DNA of 64,000 nucleotides from Cladorhizidae sp. MBARI D1340-BT2. Its lineage: Eukaryota > Porifera > Demospongiae > Poecilosclerida > Cladorhizidae. Both the position numbers and the translations under genes were made by a program. Below, in pieces: positions 10,742 to 19,865 of the stretch. The stretch is taken from the NCBI GenBank assembly GCA_028752905.1, contig JAQNBH010000013.1, forward strand, positions 41,048,397 to 41,112,396, written 5' to 3'. A model generated the notes under the pieces. It saw nothing but the letters and a program-made list of their open reading frames with translations, was not told where the DNA came from and ran no database searches. How positions within the stretch are numbered: position 1 is the stretch's first letter; each line of letters opens with the position of its first letter.

Positions 10742-11213
10742 CATGACAACAAGAGCTGTCGAACAGCTTCATGGGCTTACAAACAGTAAGTATGCATTTC
10801 CAACAGGAGGAACAATGTATTCCTTTGCCATGAAGAAAACCGTAAAAATTGCTCCTATGTTGGACCACATCTTAAAAGTGGTTGCAATGGTCGGAAATGA
10901 CATAAAGAAAGTCGTTTCCACCATGGCTATGGCTGCTGTTACTTCCCCAGATGCCATGGAAAATTACAGAAAATGGTTTTCTAATCCTTTAGCTATTATA
11001 GCGTTGCACTGTGAGATCAACAACGACACCAAAACAAAAGGATTCTTTTGTCAGTACAGGGACACTAAATTTGGTAATGTGGCGTGGGAAGAAGTAAAGG
11101 AAGATCTCGTTTATGCAGCAAATGACGAAATCACACCAGGGATGCAGGCATATGCCAAAAAAGGAGGACTGTGCCAGTCGTCTGAGGATATGACATTTGA
11201 AAACTTATTCTAA
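10742..11213 (+). pseudogene. Gene A copy 1, 3' part
   Basis: This is the continuation of the interrupted gene after the retroelement, 156 codons to a TAA/AAG-flanked stop. It matches 16704-17175 almost exactly; one visible change makes Met (10829 area) where copy 2 has Thr. The C-terminus ends in an acidic patch (SSEDMTFENLF). Homology with copy 2 continues about 80 bp past the stop and ends at CAATTGAT (near 11293). There copy 2 joins a foldback element and copy 1 continues into AT-rich DNA. No known domain was recognised. Confidence 0.8.
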
Positions 11214-11740
11214 GAACCTTGTTAATCACTACTGTAAAAAAATATTGTTATTTTATTATTTTATGATACGACTAAATTAAAAAGAACAATTGATTATATT
11301 ATGAAATAAAATCAAGAATATATTATAAAAATTTATAAGATAAAGTTATACATACATAACTATTTGATCATATAGCCTTGGAGCGTATGAACTCATATAA
11401 ATAGTTATCAATCCATTCATTTATTGCAATTATGGTCTTCTGGCTCGATAAACCACCATAGTAGCAACAGTTATGCTAGAAGTAGTTGATGCACACTCGT
11501 CAGGAAGAATACAGCAGGCGGTCTCGATTTTGGTACCCACTGTGGTAATCTTGTTATATTAATTTTTCTGTTGCTTTTTATTCAGTTACCAAGGATCATC
11601 TAAGTCTTATATCTCATTGGTTAGAATTTCCAAGTGATATTTTGCAAGCAGTAAAAGGTGTAAGGATCATTTCCAAGTTCTACAACGATTGGTCCAAAAC
11701 GTTCCTTAGTCACATCATTTATTCCTGTTTGAGCAAACAG
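11214..11740 (+). other. AT-rich spacer downstream of gene A copy 1
   Basis: This non-coding stretch has several poly-A-signal-like motifs (for example GAAATAAAAT near 11303). No ORF or RNA gene is supported. Confidence 0.5.
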
Positions 11741-12120
11741 GAACAACACCTGCCTTGATGGTTTATTGTTGATTACTTGTGATTGTGTCGATTGTTTAGA
11801 TCTTGCATTAGATAAAAACTTTGTCAGAAGCAAGTAAATGAACTTTGTGAACAACACCTGATGTTTTATTGTTGATACTTGTGATTGTGTCGATTGTTTA
11901 GATCTTGCATTAGATAAAAACTTTGTCAGAAGCAAGTAAATGAACTTTGTGAACAACACCTGATGTTTTATTGTTGATTACTTGTGATTGTGTCGATTGT
12001 TTAGATCTTGCATTAGATAAAAACTTTGTCAGAAGCAAGTAAATGAACTTTGTGAACAACACCTGATGTTTTATTGTTGATTACTTGTGATTGTGTCGAT
12101 TGTATAGATCTTGCATTAGA
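11741..12120 (+). repeat. ~103-bp tandem repeat upstream of gene B (about 3.6 copies)
   Basis: Copies start with GAACAACACC at 11741, 11849, 11951 and 12054. Each holds TTGTGATTGTGTCGATTGT and AGATCTTGCATTAGAT. The array sits immediately 5' of the gene B start. Repeated upstream blocks of this size are common in viral control regions; an enhancer role here is inference. In the last unit TTTAG has become TATAG. Confidence 0.85.
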
Positions 12121-12172
12121 ATATTAGATATATCTAAGTTCATTAATCATCGCATCCTGAAACTCTTGAAGA

Positions 12173-12556
12173 ATGGACAACAACATCCCTACTGCAGCTG
12201 CTTTTACATCGACATCTCCACAAAAAAAAGGTTTGATTCTTATTTTCTAGGGTTGGTTTCTTGTTCTTTTATTTCACTTTCCATTTCTTTCCAATTTGTT
12301 GTCACACACAGATGATGCAACCACCACTCATGTGCTACGTGAAAGCGACCCCAATAACCACATTGAGAAGAACATCCCCAATTTGCCTGACATCGATGTC
12401 GATCATGTAGACAGAACCGAAAAAGAAGGAAAAAAAGAAGAAGAAATAAATACTTTTAAAGCACTAAACTTATTGCTATCACAAACAGGAGAATACATCG
12501 GTTATGTTAACGAAACAGAAGAAATGGGTATAGATATAGAAATAATAACATTTTAG
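12173..12556 (+). CDS. Gene B: small acidic spliced protein (about 100 aa)
   Basis: Two exons fit well: 12173-12230 (ATG GAC AAC...) and 12312-12556, separated by an 81-bp intron. The intron starts GTTTGATTC, has a pyrimidine-rich stretch and ends CACACAG. The phase is preserved and gives 100 residues. The N-terminus is rich in Thr/Ser/Ala, the middle is charged (EKEGKKEEE), and the C-terminus is acidic and hydrophobic (EMGIDIEIITF). No family was recognised. It lies between the 103-bp repeat array and gene C on the same strand, so it is likely part of the same virus-like unit. The start is the only ATG before the donor that keeps the frame. Confidence 0.6.
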
Positions 12557-12686
12557 ATAATAAATAAATGCTATCTTTATATGGTGGCATAAAAGTAACC
12601 AAAATGTATTAATAATATAAGCTGTTGATTGCTTGCACAAAGAAGTGTTAATAAAAAACTGATTGCTTTAGTTCCTCGCCTATTTC

Positions 12687-12694
12687 TATAAAAT
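12687..12694 (+). promoter_or_regulatory. TATA box of gene C
   Basis: TATAAAAT lies 60 bp upstream of the gene C ATG (12754). The spacing allows a short leader. A similar TATA-to-ATG distance is seen for gene A copy 2. Confidence 0.6.
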
Positions 12695-12753
12695 GCACTA
12701 GAATTTACTGCAGACAAACGAAGAAACGAAGAAACAAGAAGCTCAACAACAAC

Positions 12754-13695
12754 ATGTCGTCTGTTCTCTCGTCCAAAAATTTCCCGTTTTCTTTAAAACG
12801 CCTCCATCTAATGTTGCAGGGATTAAAAAGAAAAGACTCTGCTGCAAAAAGAGATTTACTTATTTTTTTTTGCAACTGTCTGCACGATATCAACATTACA
12901 GCAGGGAAAGACAAACAAATTGCCAGTAATTTGCAAGACGTCTTGAAACTTTGTATACCAGTTGTAAACGAAGAGCACCACAAGGCATGCCACATAAAAC
13001 TAATGGAACTGGAGGATAAAGTACGGAAAACTTCGAAAAGAAAAAATATATATTCCAAGACAGAACATAAGACTCCTCCACCACCTTCGTCAGCAAACAC
13101 ATCATCATCACCAGAAATACAAGATATAATTACCGAATTAGATTTATCTAATTTATGCGAAACAATTCCCGACGATCTGACCCTTTTACTAGATAATATA
13201 TCAGATGGTGATTTCAATATGCCGAAGGGTGTCGTCGATGAACCTCCTCCGACCAAAAAAAGGTGCATAGAAGAAACATCATCATGCGACGAAGAAGAAC
13301 TGCTGCAGGAGGAAGAAGGAAAAGAAGAAGAAATAGAAACGGAAAATATATACCTCAAACCTCCTTTCATGATTCCCGAAACGAACCAAGAAGAGTGGCT
13401 CAGAAAGAATTTCGACAGCGATTCGAGTATAATGGGAATGAGTAAACACATGGGCAAACATATGCGCCGCAGCCTTTTCATTTCGTTACTTTACCTAATG
13501 GAATTTCACCCAGATGTGAAGGATTTATCGCTGAAAGACCGATTCAAGAAACTGAGTAAACAAATCTTACAAGGCATACAACTAAATAATCAACAAGCAA
13601 TTACAACAGTAATGCTAAAGCTAATTATACGCCATGAAAAGACCGAGTGGATCGTTCCCAATGCTACACTTCGCAGCTGCGATAGCAGTAATTGA
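12754..13695 (+). CDS. Gene C: unrecognised 313-aa protein with acidic middle and basic patch
   Basis: This is a single open frame starting at the first ATG after a TATA box. Residues 1-100 are basic and helical. About 105-120 are Pro/Ser-rich. About 120-155 look like a short amphipathic, acidic activation-type segment (IITELDLSNLCETIPDDL). A basic patch PPPTKKRC (about 167) could be a nuclear signal. A Glu-rich run follows, and the last third is helical again. No enzyme motif is visible. The layout resembles regulatory or phosphoproteins of small viruses, but no family was recognised and this is only a guess. The hairpin at 14095 lies 400 bp downstream. The long opposite-strand ORF is a shadow. 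Confidence 0.65.
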   Translation: MSSVLSSKNFPFSLKRLHLMLQGLKRKDSAAKRDLLIFFCNCLHDINITAGKDKQIASNLQDVLKLCIPVVNEEHHKACHIKLMELEDKVRKTSKRKNIYSKTEHKTPPPPSSANTSSSPEIQDIITELDLSNLCETIPDDLTLLLDNISDGDFNMPKGVVDEPPPTKKRCIEETSSCDEEELLQEEEGKEEEIETENIYLKPPFMIPETNQEEWLRKNFDSDSSIMGMSKHMGKHMRRSLFISLLYLMEFHPDVKDLSLKDRFKKLSKQILQGIQLNNQQAITTVMLKLIIRHEKTEWIVPNATLRSCDSSN

Positions 13696-14094
13696 TAATG
13701 AGGAAATCTTCGTGTTGTAAGTATGGTGTGACTGTAGACGTTGCTGATACAGCGACAGACCTGTGCAAAGAACAATGAATTCCACAAAGTAGACAAAAAA
13801 AGTGTAACTTAGTCCGAGCTTCCCAAACTTCTGTTCTTCATTCGGTCATTCGTAAAAAAAATTACTCCCGAGCAATATACAGAAATAACAAATAGAACAT
13901 TTTAGTGTAAGTAGTACAAGAAACTAGACTGATATAATTTTGGCATACTTGTTTGTATGCATGTATAAAATACTTTTGTCGTATGTATAAAAAATTTTTT
14001 TTTACTATTAAAAAATACATTATTTTTATGAGAGAATATGACGAGACATTAAATAAATCAACATTAAATAAATCAAAAGAGAATATCGTTCTGT
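13696..14094. other. Spacer between gene C and hairpin
   Basis: This is AT-rich non-coding sequence. AAATAAATCA motifs near 14050-14075 could serve as polyadenylation signals for gene C. Nothing else is supported. Confidence 0.45.
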
Positions 14095-14254
14095 CGACAA
14101 CATGCACACTCGGAATAAAAAATGCATGCAGATCACCATCAATCTGTCTACAAAATGAGATTGCATCGCTCTAGCTAAATAGAGTGATATAATCTCATTT
14201 TCGAGACAGATTGAAGGTGATCTGCATTTTTTATTCCGAGTGTGCATGTTGTCG
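14095..14254. repeat. 160-bp near-perfect palindrome (hairpin telomere-like)
   Basis: The left arm starts CGACAACATGCACACTCGG and the right arm ends with its complement TGTTGTCG. About 70 bp per arm pair with only a 4-base insertion (extra ATGC in the left arm) and a few mismatches. The centre has a smaller inner hairpin around CTCTAGCTAAATAGAG. Long self-complementary ends of this kind are typical of parvovirus genome termini. Its place between gene C and the 3' end of a Rep-like gene fits a junction between genome copies. The identity of the element is inference. Confidence 0.9.
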
Positions 14255-14403
14255 GGAAAATTTAAGGATGGTTAAAAATATATTGTGTATGTATTAAAAA
14301 TGTATTGAAATTATTGTGAATGAACTAAAAATGATGAAAGTGAATGAGCCAAACAAGACATTGGGTATTCATGCGGTCTAAATTAAAGTGAGTGAATGCT
14401 GGA

Positions 14404-14550
14404 GTACAAATATTGTTGCTGACTGATGATAGATAGTGGAATAAAAAATATTGTTGCTGAATGATGATAGATAGTGGAGTAAAAAATATGGAGTAAAAAA
14501 TATTGCTGCTGAATGATGATAGATAGTGGAGTAAAAAATATTGCTGCTTA
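14404..14550. repeat. Short tandem repeat (GATGATAGATAGTGGAGTAA units)
   Basis: Three to four imperfect copies of a unit of about 40-50 bp contain TGATGATAGATAGTGG and AAAAAATATTG. It is non-coding. Confidence 0.7.
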
Positions 14551-14640
14551 ATGTTCTTGTCCAAGAAGAAGATGGTTCATGCAGTGTACTTTTCTCTGGT
14601 TTCCTCCAGCCTGTCCAAGAAAAAGATGAATGAACCAATT

Positions 14641-14982
14641 AAAAATGAAAATTCATCAGCAAACATCTTCCCTATCAAATAAGATTTCATTGTCAGCATA
14701 TTTAGTACATCCGACGAGATGGTGGGAAGAGTGATTATCTGTGATTGGCGGGAGAACCTCAAAATGAAATGTTGAAGAAGGCACAATAGCTTATTCTCTT
14801 TTCGATGTAGTTTTCATCTCTCGTTTTCATCTCTCCTCTGTACCTCTTCAACAACATTTCATTTTGAGGTTCGCAGCTGCCACCACAGAAAATCACCCCC
14901 TCTCATCTAGTCGGATATAATAAATAAACGACATGGAACCTCATTTGAGTGGGAAGATGTAAGCTGATGAATTTTCATTTTT
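14641..14982. repeat. Imperfect inverted repeat (137-bp arms, 68-bp loop)
   Basis: The left arm 14641-14777 and right arm 14846-14982 are reverse complements at roughly 75-80% by eye. The outer 20 bases (AAAAATGAAAATTCATCAGC) are identical, and AACCTCAAAATGAAATGTT near the loop is also identical. The Rep-like frame stops exactly at the outer edge of the right arm, so this foldback marks where Rep is truncated. Confidence 0.85.
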
Positions 14983-15884
14983 AGCAGGCTTCATTCATCA
15001 GACACCTATAAAGAAGGAAAAAAGAGACCCACGTTTTGCCAACATTAGGTGGTCCTAGGAGAACAAGACTTTTCTTGCTGTTTGTGCTCTCTCTCATTTG
15101 TGTCAATCTTGCCATATGTATCATTAAATCGTAAGGCCTCTCCTGCATGATAACCCATTCAAACCAATACAAGGCAGTTGCAAAAGGAAGGGCTTTTATT
15201 TTTTCTTTGAGTCTTACATTCTCATAACAAGAAAACAGGTACCTAAAATACGATTCCAAATGAGTTTGGTGACTCACAAAATAATCAGAGTCGCCTTCAT
15301 CAAAAAAATTCTGTCTCATATCGATAATGGATCTCAGCCCATCTTTTTCAATCCATTTTTTTATTTTTGCTTTTAATCGGACCAGTGTGCTCTTTGTCAC
15401 AGGTTCGTTAATGTTCTGTGTTCTCAGTTTAAGTTCGACTGGTTCGATTGATTTGTCGGCATCCTCAGGTTCGCCAGCTCGATCCCCCACGCCATTAAGA
15501 TTTTCTTTCAAAATATAAAGGAGCAACTTTTCATAATCATAAATTTCAAAAAACTTTGGATTTTTCAGACGGTCCCCAGATTCACACAAACTGTCATTCA
15601 ATAGTTTTTGTAAACTTCTTCGAGTGAAACACGGTAGACTGGAAATTACAATATTTAAATGAGGAGTTGAACCTGCATTTCCTTCTTCATATATATGTAA
15701 CGGTGCATTCGAATGACTCTGCAATGCTCGAAAGCGCTTTAGATATGTAGTGGTAAATTGAAGACAACAAGATATTCCGAGTCAAATAATCTGCATCCAT
15801 CCAACCTGCATTTGCTGAAAGAACAACAAATGCCTTTTCATACTGTTTACCATATACCATTTCTTTTGAATATATCTGATTCAT
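14981..15884 (-). pseudogene. Parvovirus NS1-like Rep (HUH-type + SF3 helicase), frameshifted and truncated
   Basis: Transcription would run right to left from ATG at 15884, about 35-40 bp after a TATA motif (15916-15926). The first frame (15884-15687) overlaps a second open frame (15781-14981), so a frame change lies between 15781 and 15687. The second frame contains PHLNIVIS, resembling the HUH metal site but with Asn in place of the second His. It then has YILK, resembling the catalytic YxxK, and a Walker A motif GPPNVGKT at 15032-15055. This order matches parvoviral NS1, which nicks viral DNA and unwinds it. The frame ends 24 codons after Walker A, at the edge of the inverted repeat, so Walker B and the rest of the helicase are missing. 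I assign it as Rep/NS1-like, family uncertain. A relic of an endogenous virus is the simplest reading. Confidence 0.65.
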
Positions 15885-16134
15885 GATTTATGTAGAACAT
15901 GCACATGCATTGATGCATTATATAGTCTGATAAACCAATCTGAACATATTAACAAGTGATTGTTATCAGGTTAATTACTAAATAGTCCCACACTGTGCTG
16001 TATATTATACATGTGATGCTCATCAGCAATAGCAACATTAAATCATAATCAGTTATCACGCCAGGAAAATTGTTTTCCTATAAAAACAAGCTGGAGGAAA
16101 TCAGAGAAAAGTAGACTGCTTGAAGAAGGAAAAT
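15885..16134. promoter_or_regulatory. Divergent promoter between Rep (-) and gene A (+)
   Basis: This 250-bp gap separates divergent genes. On the minus strand CTATATAATGC (15916-15926) precedes the Rep ATG. On the plus strand CCTATAAAAACAAG (from 16077) precedes the gene A ATG by about 55 bp. A perfect palindrome AGGAAAATTGTTTTCCT (16062-16078) overlaps the plus-strand TATA region. A bidirectional control region is inferred. Confidence 0.55.
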
Positions 16135-17175
16135 ATGTCATTGAAGCATCCACCATCAACTATCTTCAAATCCGAAGCGAAAAAACGCAAACACGGCTTC
16201 AAGGAAGAAATGCTGAATCTAGCCTTCGATTGGTTTTTGGCGAATTGCACGGAAGAAGATCCGTTAGAAATCTAAATTAGTAATTTACCAGACCAATACA
16301 GAGAATCATTTGATACACTCACTGTTGGCATAGAAGGCTTGTATGCTTGGGTGAACAAAGGATTGTTACCCAAGGATTGCAACCGCCTATACGAATTGGT
16401 AGCAGAAGAAATTGCTGAAAAACCTGTTGCATTAATTACATTGACAGACGCTTTGATAAAATCCAAATGGAAACTGGAAATAGTTGGTGGAGGACAAGAA
16501 GCCACTGTTCTTAAGAATACAGCTGACTGGAGCATATTCGTAAACAAATTTGTATCGGGATATCATGAATCTCTAAACGAAAGTTGTTGGTGCATAAGAC
16601 AAGAAGTTATGCTGTCTACCAGAAAACCAGCAAAGGAAGTCAGCTGTCTAAAAGTCTCTGGTGCCTACCAAATTATGCAAACCGACGGAAGTCTTTATTC
16701 TTGCATGACAACAAGAGCTGTCGAACAGCTTCATGGGCTTACAAACAGTAAGTATGCATTTCCAACAGGAGGAACAATGTATTCCTTTGCCACGAAGAAA
16801 ACCGTAAAAATTGCTCCTATGTTGGACCACATCTTAAAAGTGGTTGCAATGGTCGGAAATGACATAAAGAAAGTCGTTTCCACCATGGCTATGGCTGCTG
16901 TTACTTCCCCAGATGCCATGGAAAATTACAGAAAATGGTTTTCTAATCCTTTAGCTATTATAGCGTTGCACTGTGAGATCAACAACGACACCAAAACAAA
17001 AGGATTCTTTTGTCAGTACAGGGACACTAAATTTGGTAATGTGGCGTGGGAAGAAGTAAAGGAAGATCTCGTTTATGCAGCAAATGACGAAATCACACCA
17101 GGGATGCAGGCATATGCCAAAAAAGGAGGACTGTGCCAGTCGTCTGAGGATATGACATTTGAAAACTTATTCTAA
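16135..17175 (+). pseudogene. Gene A copy 2 (in-frame stop at codon 47)
   Basis: From the ATG at 16135 the frame would encode 346 residues but is broken by TAA at 16273-16275, where copy 1 has GAA. It reopens at Met codon 69 (16339), giving a 278-aa tail. The N-terminus is basic (SEAKKRKHGFKEE), which could be a nuclear signal. The rest has no recognised motif. It is intact across the retroelement target site (CATGA, 16704-16708), so it records the pre-insertion sequence. TATAAAAAC lies about 55 bp upstream. The protein might be a structural or nucleic-acid-binding protein of the Rep-bearing element, but I cannot name a family. Confidence 0.75.
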
Positions 17176-17255
17176 GAACCTTGTTAATCACTACTGTAAA
17201 AAAATATTGTTATTTTATTATTTTATGATACGACTAAATTAAAAAGAACAATTGA

Positions 17256-18315
17256 TCTGTGCATGTACTTTACATGACCAACAACAAAAATAGCAAATTT
17301 GACATTCACAGCGATAGGCGTGTGCACGCTGCTGCCGTCCACAGAAATGGGTGTGGCTCCTGTATGGAGGAGCACAAGACTCTATATACTAATATCTATA
17401 TATTCACCAATTTACCATAATATTGTATTACAGCATGTATGGAGCTACACATGGCAAGGTGAAAATAGAGTGGTGGACATATGGAAGTACAGTTATAGGG
17501 ATATCCCAATTAGTGAGGCCAGTTCGGACCTATGCCCCTCTATTAATTGGAATGTCCCTATAACTGTACTTCCATATGTCCACCACTCTATTTTCACTTT
17601 GTCATGTGTAGCTCCATACATGCAGTAATAAATTATTAGGGTACATTGGTGAATATATAGATATTAGTATATAGAGTCTTGTGCTCCTCCACACAGGAGC
17701 CACACCCATTTCTGTGGACGGCAGCAGCGTGCACACGCCTATCGCTGTGAATGTCAAATTTGCTATTTTTGTTGTTGGTCATGTGAAGTACATGCACAGC
17801 AAGTTCAAGCGTTTCGTTGGCCAAATATTTTTTTTTTCTTTCACAAGTTTTCCCCAAAAAATTATATATTAATGAGTTATGGAATAATGTATTGAATAAT
17901 GTCATGTGAAAGTCAGTCAAAAAAATATATTTTGGCCAACGAAACGCTTGAACTTGCTGTGCATGTACTTTACATGACCAACAACAAAAATAGCAAATTT
18001 GACATTCACAGCGATAGGCGTGTGCACGCTGCTGCCGTCCACAGAAATGGGTGTGGCTCCTGTATGGAGGAGCACAAGACTCTATATACTAATATCTATA
18101 TATTCACCAATTTACCATAATATTGTATTACAGCATGTATGGAGCTACACATGGCAAGGTGAAAATAGAGTGGTGGACATATGGAAGTACAGTTATAGGG
18201 ATATCCCAATTAGTGAGGCCAGTTCGGACCTATGCCCCTCTATTAATTGGAATGTCCCTATAACTGTACTTCCATATGTCCACCACTCTATTTTCACTTT
18301 GTCATGTGTAGCTCC
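17256..18315. repeat. Palindromic foldback element, 1.5 units
   Basis: The unit is a long inverted repeat. Arms carry GCGATAGGCGTGTGCACGC, ATGGGTGTGGCTCCTGT, CTCTATATACTAATATC and GGACATATGGAAGTACAGT, mirrored around a centre near GCCAGTTCGGACC. Outer ends read GGCCAACGAAACGCTTGAAC. Adjacent units meet at a second AT-rich centre (about 17825-17935). It abuts the gene A copy 2 homology at 17255. ORFs in it occur on both strands through symmetry and are not genes. The same family makes up 31937-33105 and 38298-46286. Confidence 0.85.
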
Positions 18316-19223
18316 AGACGTCCACTCATGTCAAAGTGGCTACAACTCTGAGGGGTATGTCTACTACATATTTTGTCACCCCCCTTTCAAAAATCCTGTG
18401 TACGGGCCTGGGCTTACGGCGTTTAATCGGAGAACAGTCAATGTCAATGCACAAAGAGCAGGGATTTAACAATTTGTCGCCCATGCCTGAGTGTGGGAAA
18501 AAGGAGTGGAGAGAAGTGTGGGTTGTGTTTCCTGAATGTATTAGTTTTTAGAGTGCAAGAAGGTTGTGGCCTTGAAATTTGTGGACGGAGAGAGTAGTCA
18601 CACCCTTAATGTTGTTTACCATAACTGACTTGATGTTATCCTAAAATTGGGTGGGCGGGGCACCTTGTTTAACCAAAGAGGGGTGGTTCAGAGGTCAGTG
18701 GGTAAGGGTCGTTCCGGTCAAAAACCAACCAACTTCTGATATGAGTGGGTGTGGTAATCCAGATTTGCATGAGTTGTTCCCTAGTGACTAAACATCCCTT
18801 CCTCCAAATTTGGTGTGTTAATGCTACTCGTGGGAGGTAGAGGAATAGTATTCGTTGCGGTCAAAGGAATTTTAGCTCTGGGAATAGGTAAAGCGTCGTC
18901 AGTTGGAAAAACTTTCTCGAAATATTTTTATGATAATTTCTTTGTATTCCTGAGAATGGAGCGAGTCCGTTTCGGGGGGATGGCTTTCTCCTAGGCCCAA
19001 AATTCGAATTTTTTTAATTGTTTTAAGATTTTCCACAATTCAGTGGTACGTATGAACCATCATACCTATCACCAATGAATGGGGGGGGGGGGGGGGTACA
19101 TTAGTGTGTACCTATCATAGAGTCACCAGGGTTGCTTTAATGAGATTCATAACTGATAGATTCATAGCTGATTGGTAGGTGTGTTAATGGGTGTGGTTTT
19201 CCACTGATTATCTAGGACCGGGG
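18316..19223. other. Non-coding spacer with homopolymer
   Basis: No gene is supported. A run of about 17 G at 19081-19096 lies next to a TACATTAGTGTGTACCTATC motif that recurs inverted at 30540-30680, pointing to a dispersed repeat. Confidence 0.5.
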
Positions 19224-19642
19224 GAATTGTGCGCATGCCCAGTACCAGGACTACGCCCTATAATTGTACTGACTTGCTAGCTCGCAACAGTTACACCGCT
19301 CTCTATCTGCTCGCCATTTGCTCTGTACTGCTCGCAACACTGCTCTCTATCTGCTCGCCACTTGCTATTTACTTGGTAAGTTTATCCAGCACCCTCTCTA
19401 GCAACCATTCTCTATGCAAATGTTGAGTCCTTCAGGACCATCACACCTCTAAAAACATGATTAGGTGCGTCCTTGTTATGCACCTATCAATGTCAAGCCC
19501 CACTAGTGACGTATGGGGAATAGTGGGGGATGGGTGGGGATTTAAAAACTTGGCTAGTGAATCTCCCACCCCTGGGGACAACCCTAGGCTTGAAAGCCCT
19601 ATTCCAATCCTACCAAAACGGTCTTACTTTCAGCCTCCCTTA
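19224..19642 (+). repeat. Dispersed duplicate with first-exon-like module, copy 1 (+)
   Basis: About 420 bp is the near-identical reverse complement of 37200-37618. It starts GAATTGTGCGCATGCCCAG, passes through CTCTATCTGCTCGCC repeats and contains TTTACTTGGTAAGTTTATCC, a consensus splice donor (G|GTAAGT) near 19374. The GC-rich start followed by a donor resembles a promoter plus first exon. A related module lies at 25440-25775. Confidence 0.6.
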
Positions 19643-19865
19643 CATTTCAATTATGCCACGAACATTCAATTATGCCACCCACAGGTGCGCCTAAATTAAT
19701 TGTAGTCACATGACACAGAAACTGCAATGCTTCCTAGCTAGAGCATAATCCCCTTACCCTATCCCAGCCCCCTACAATGCTTCCTAGCTAGCTAGAGCAT
19801 AATCCACCAGAGCCCTTACCCTATCCCAGCCTCCTACCTAGCTAGCTAGAGCATAATCCACTAGT

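Noticed and set aside
12705..13481. 258-codon minus-strand ORF opposite gene C
   Set aside because: It is Ser/Phe-rich antisense of an acidic coding region. Gene C has the TATA box, ATG context and coding-like composition.
16135..17175. Gene A as an RNA-virus nucleoprotein
   Set aside because: The overall look prompted the idea, but no defining motif was found, and TATA boxes plus a spliced neighbour favour a DNA element.
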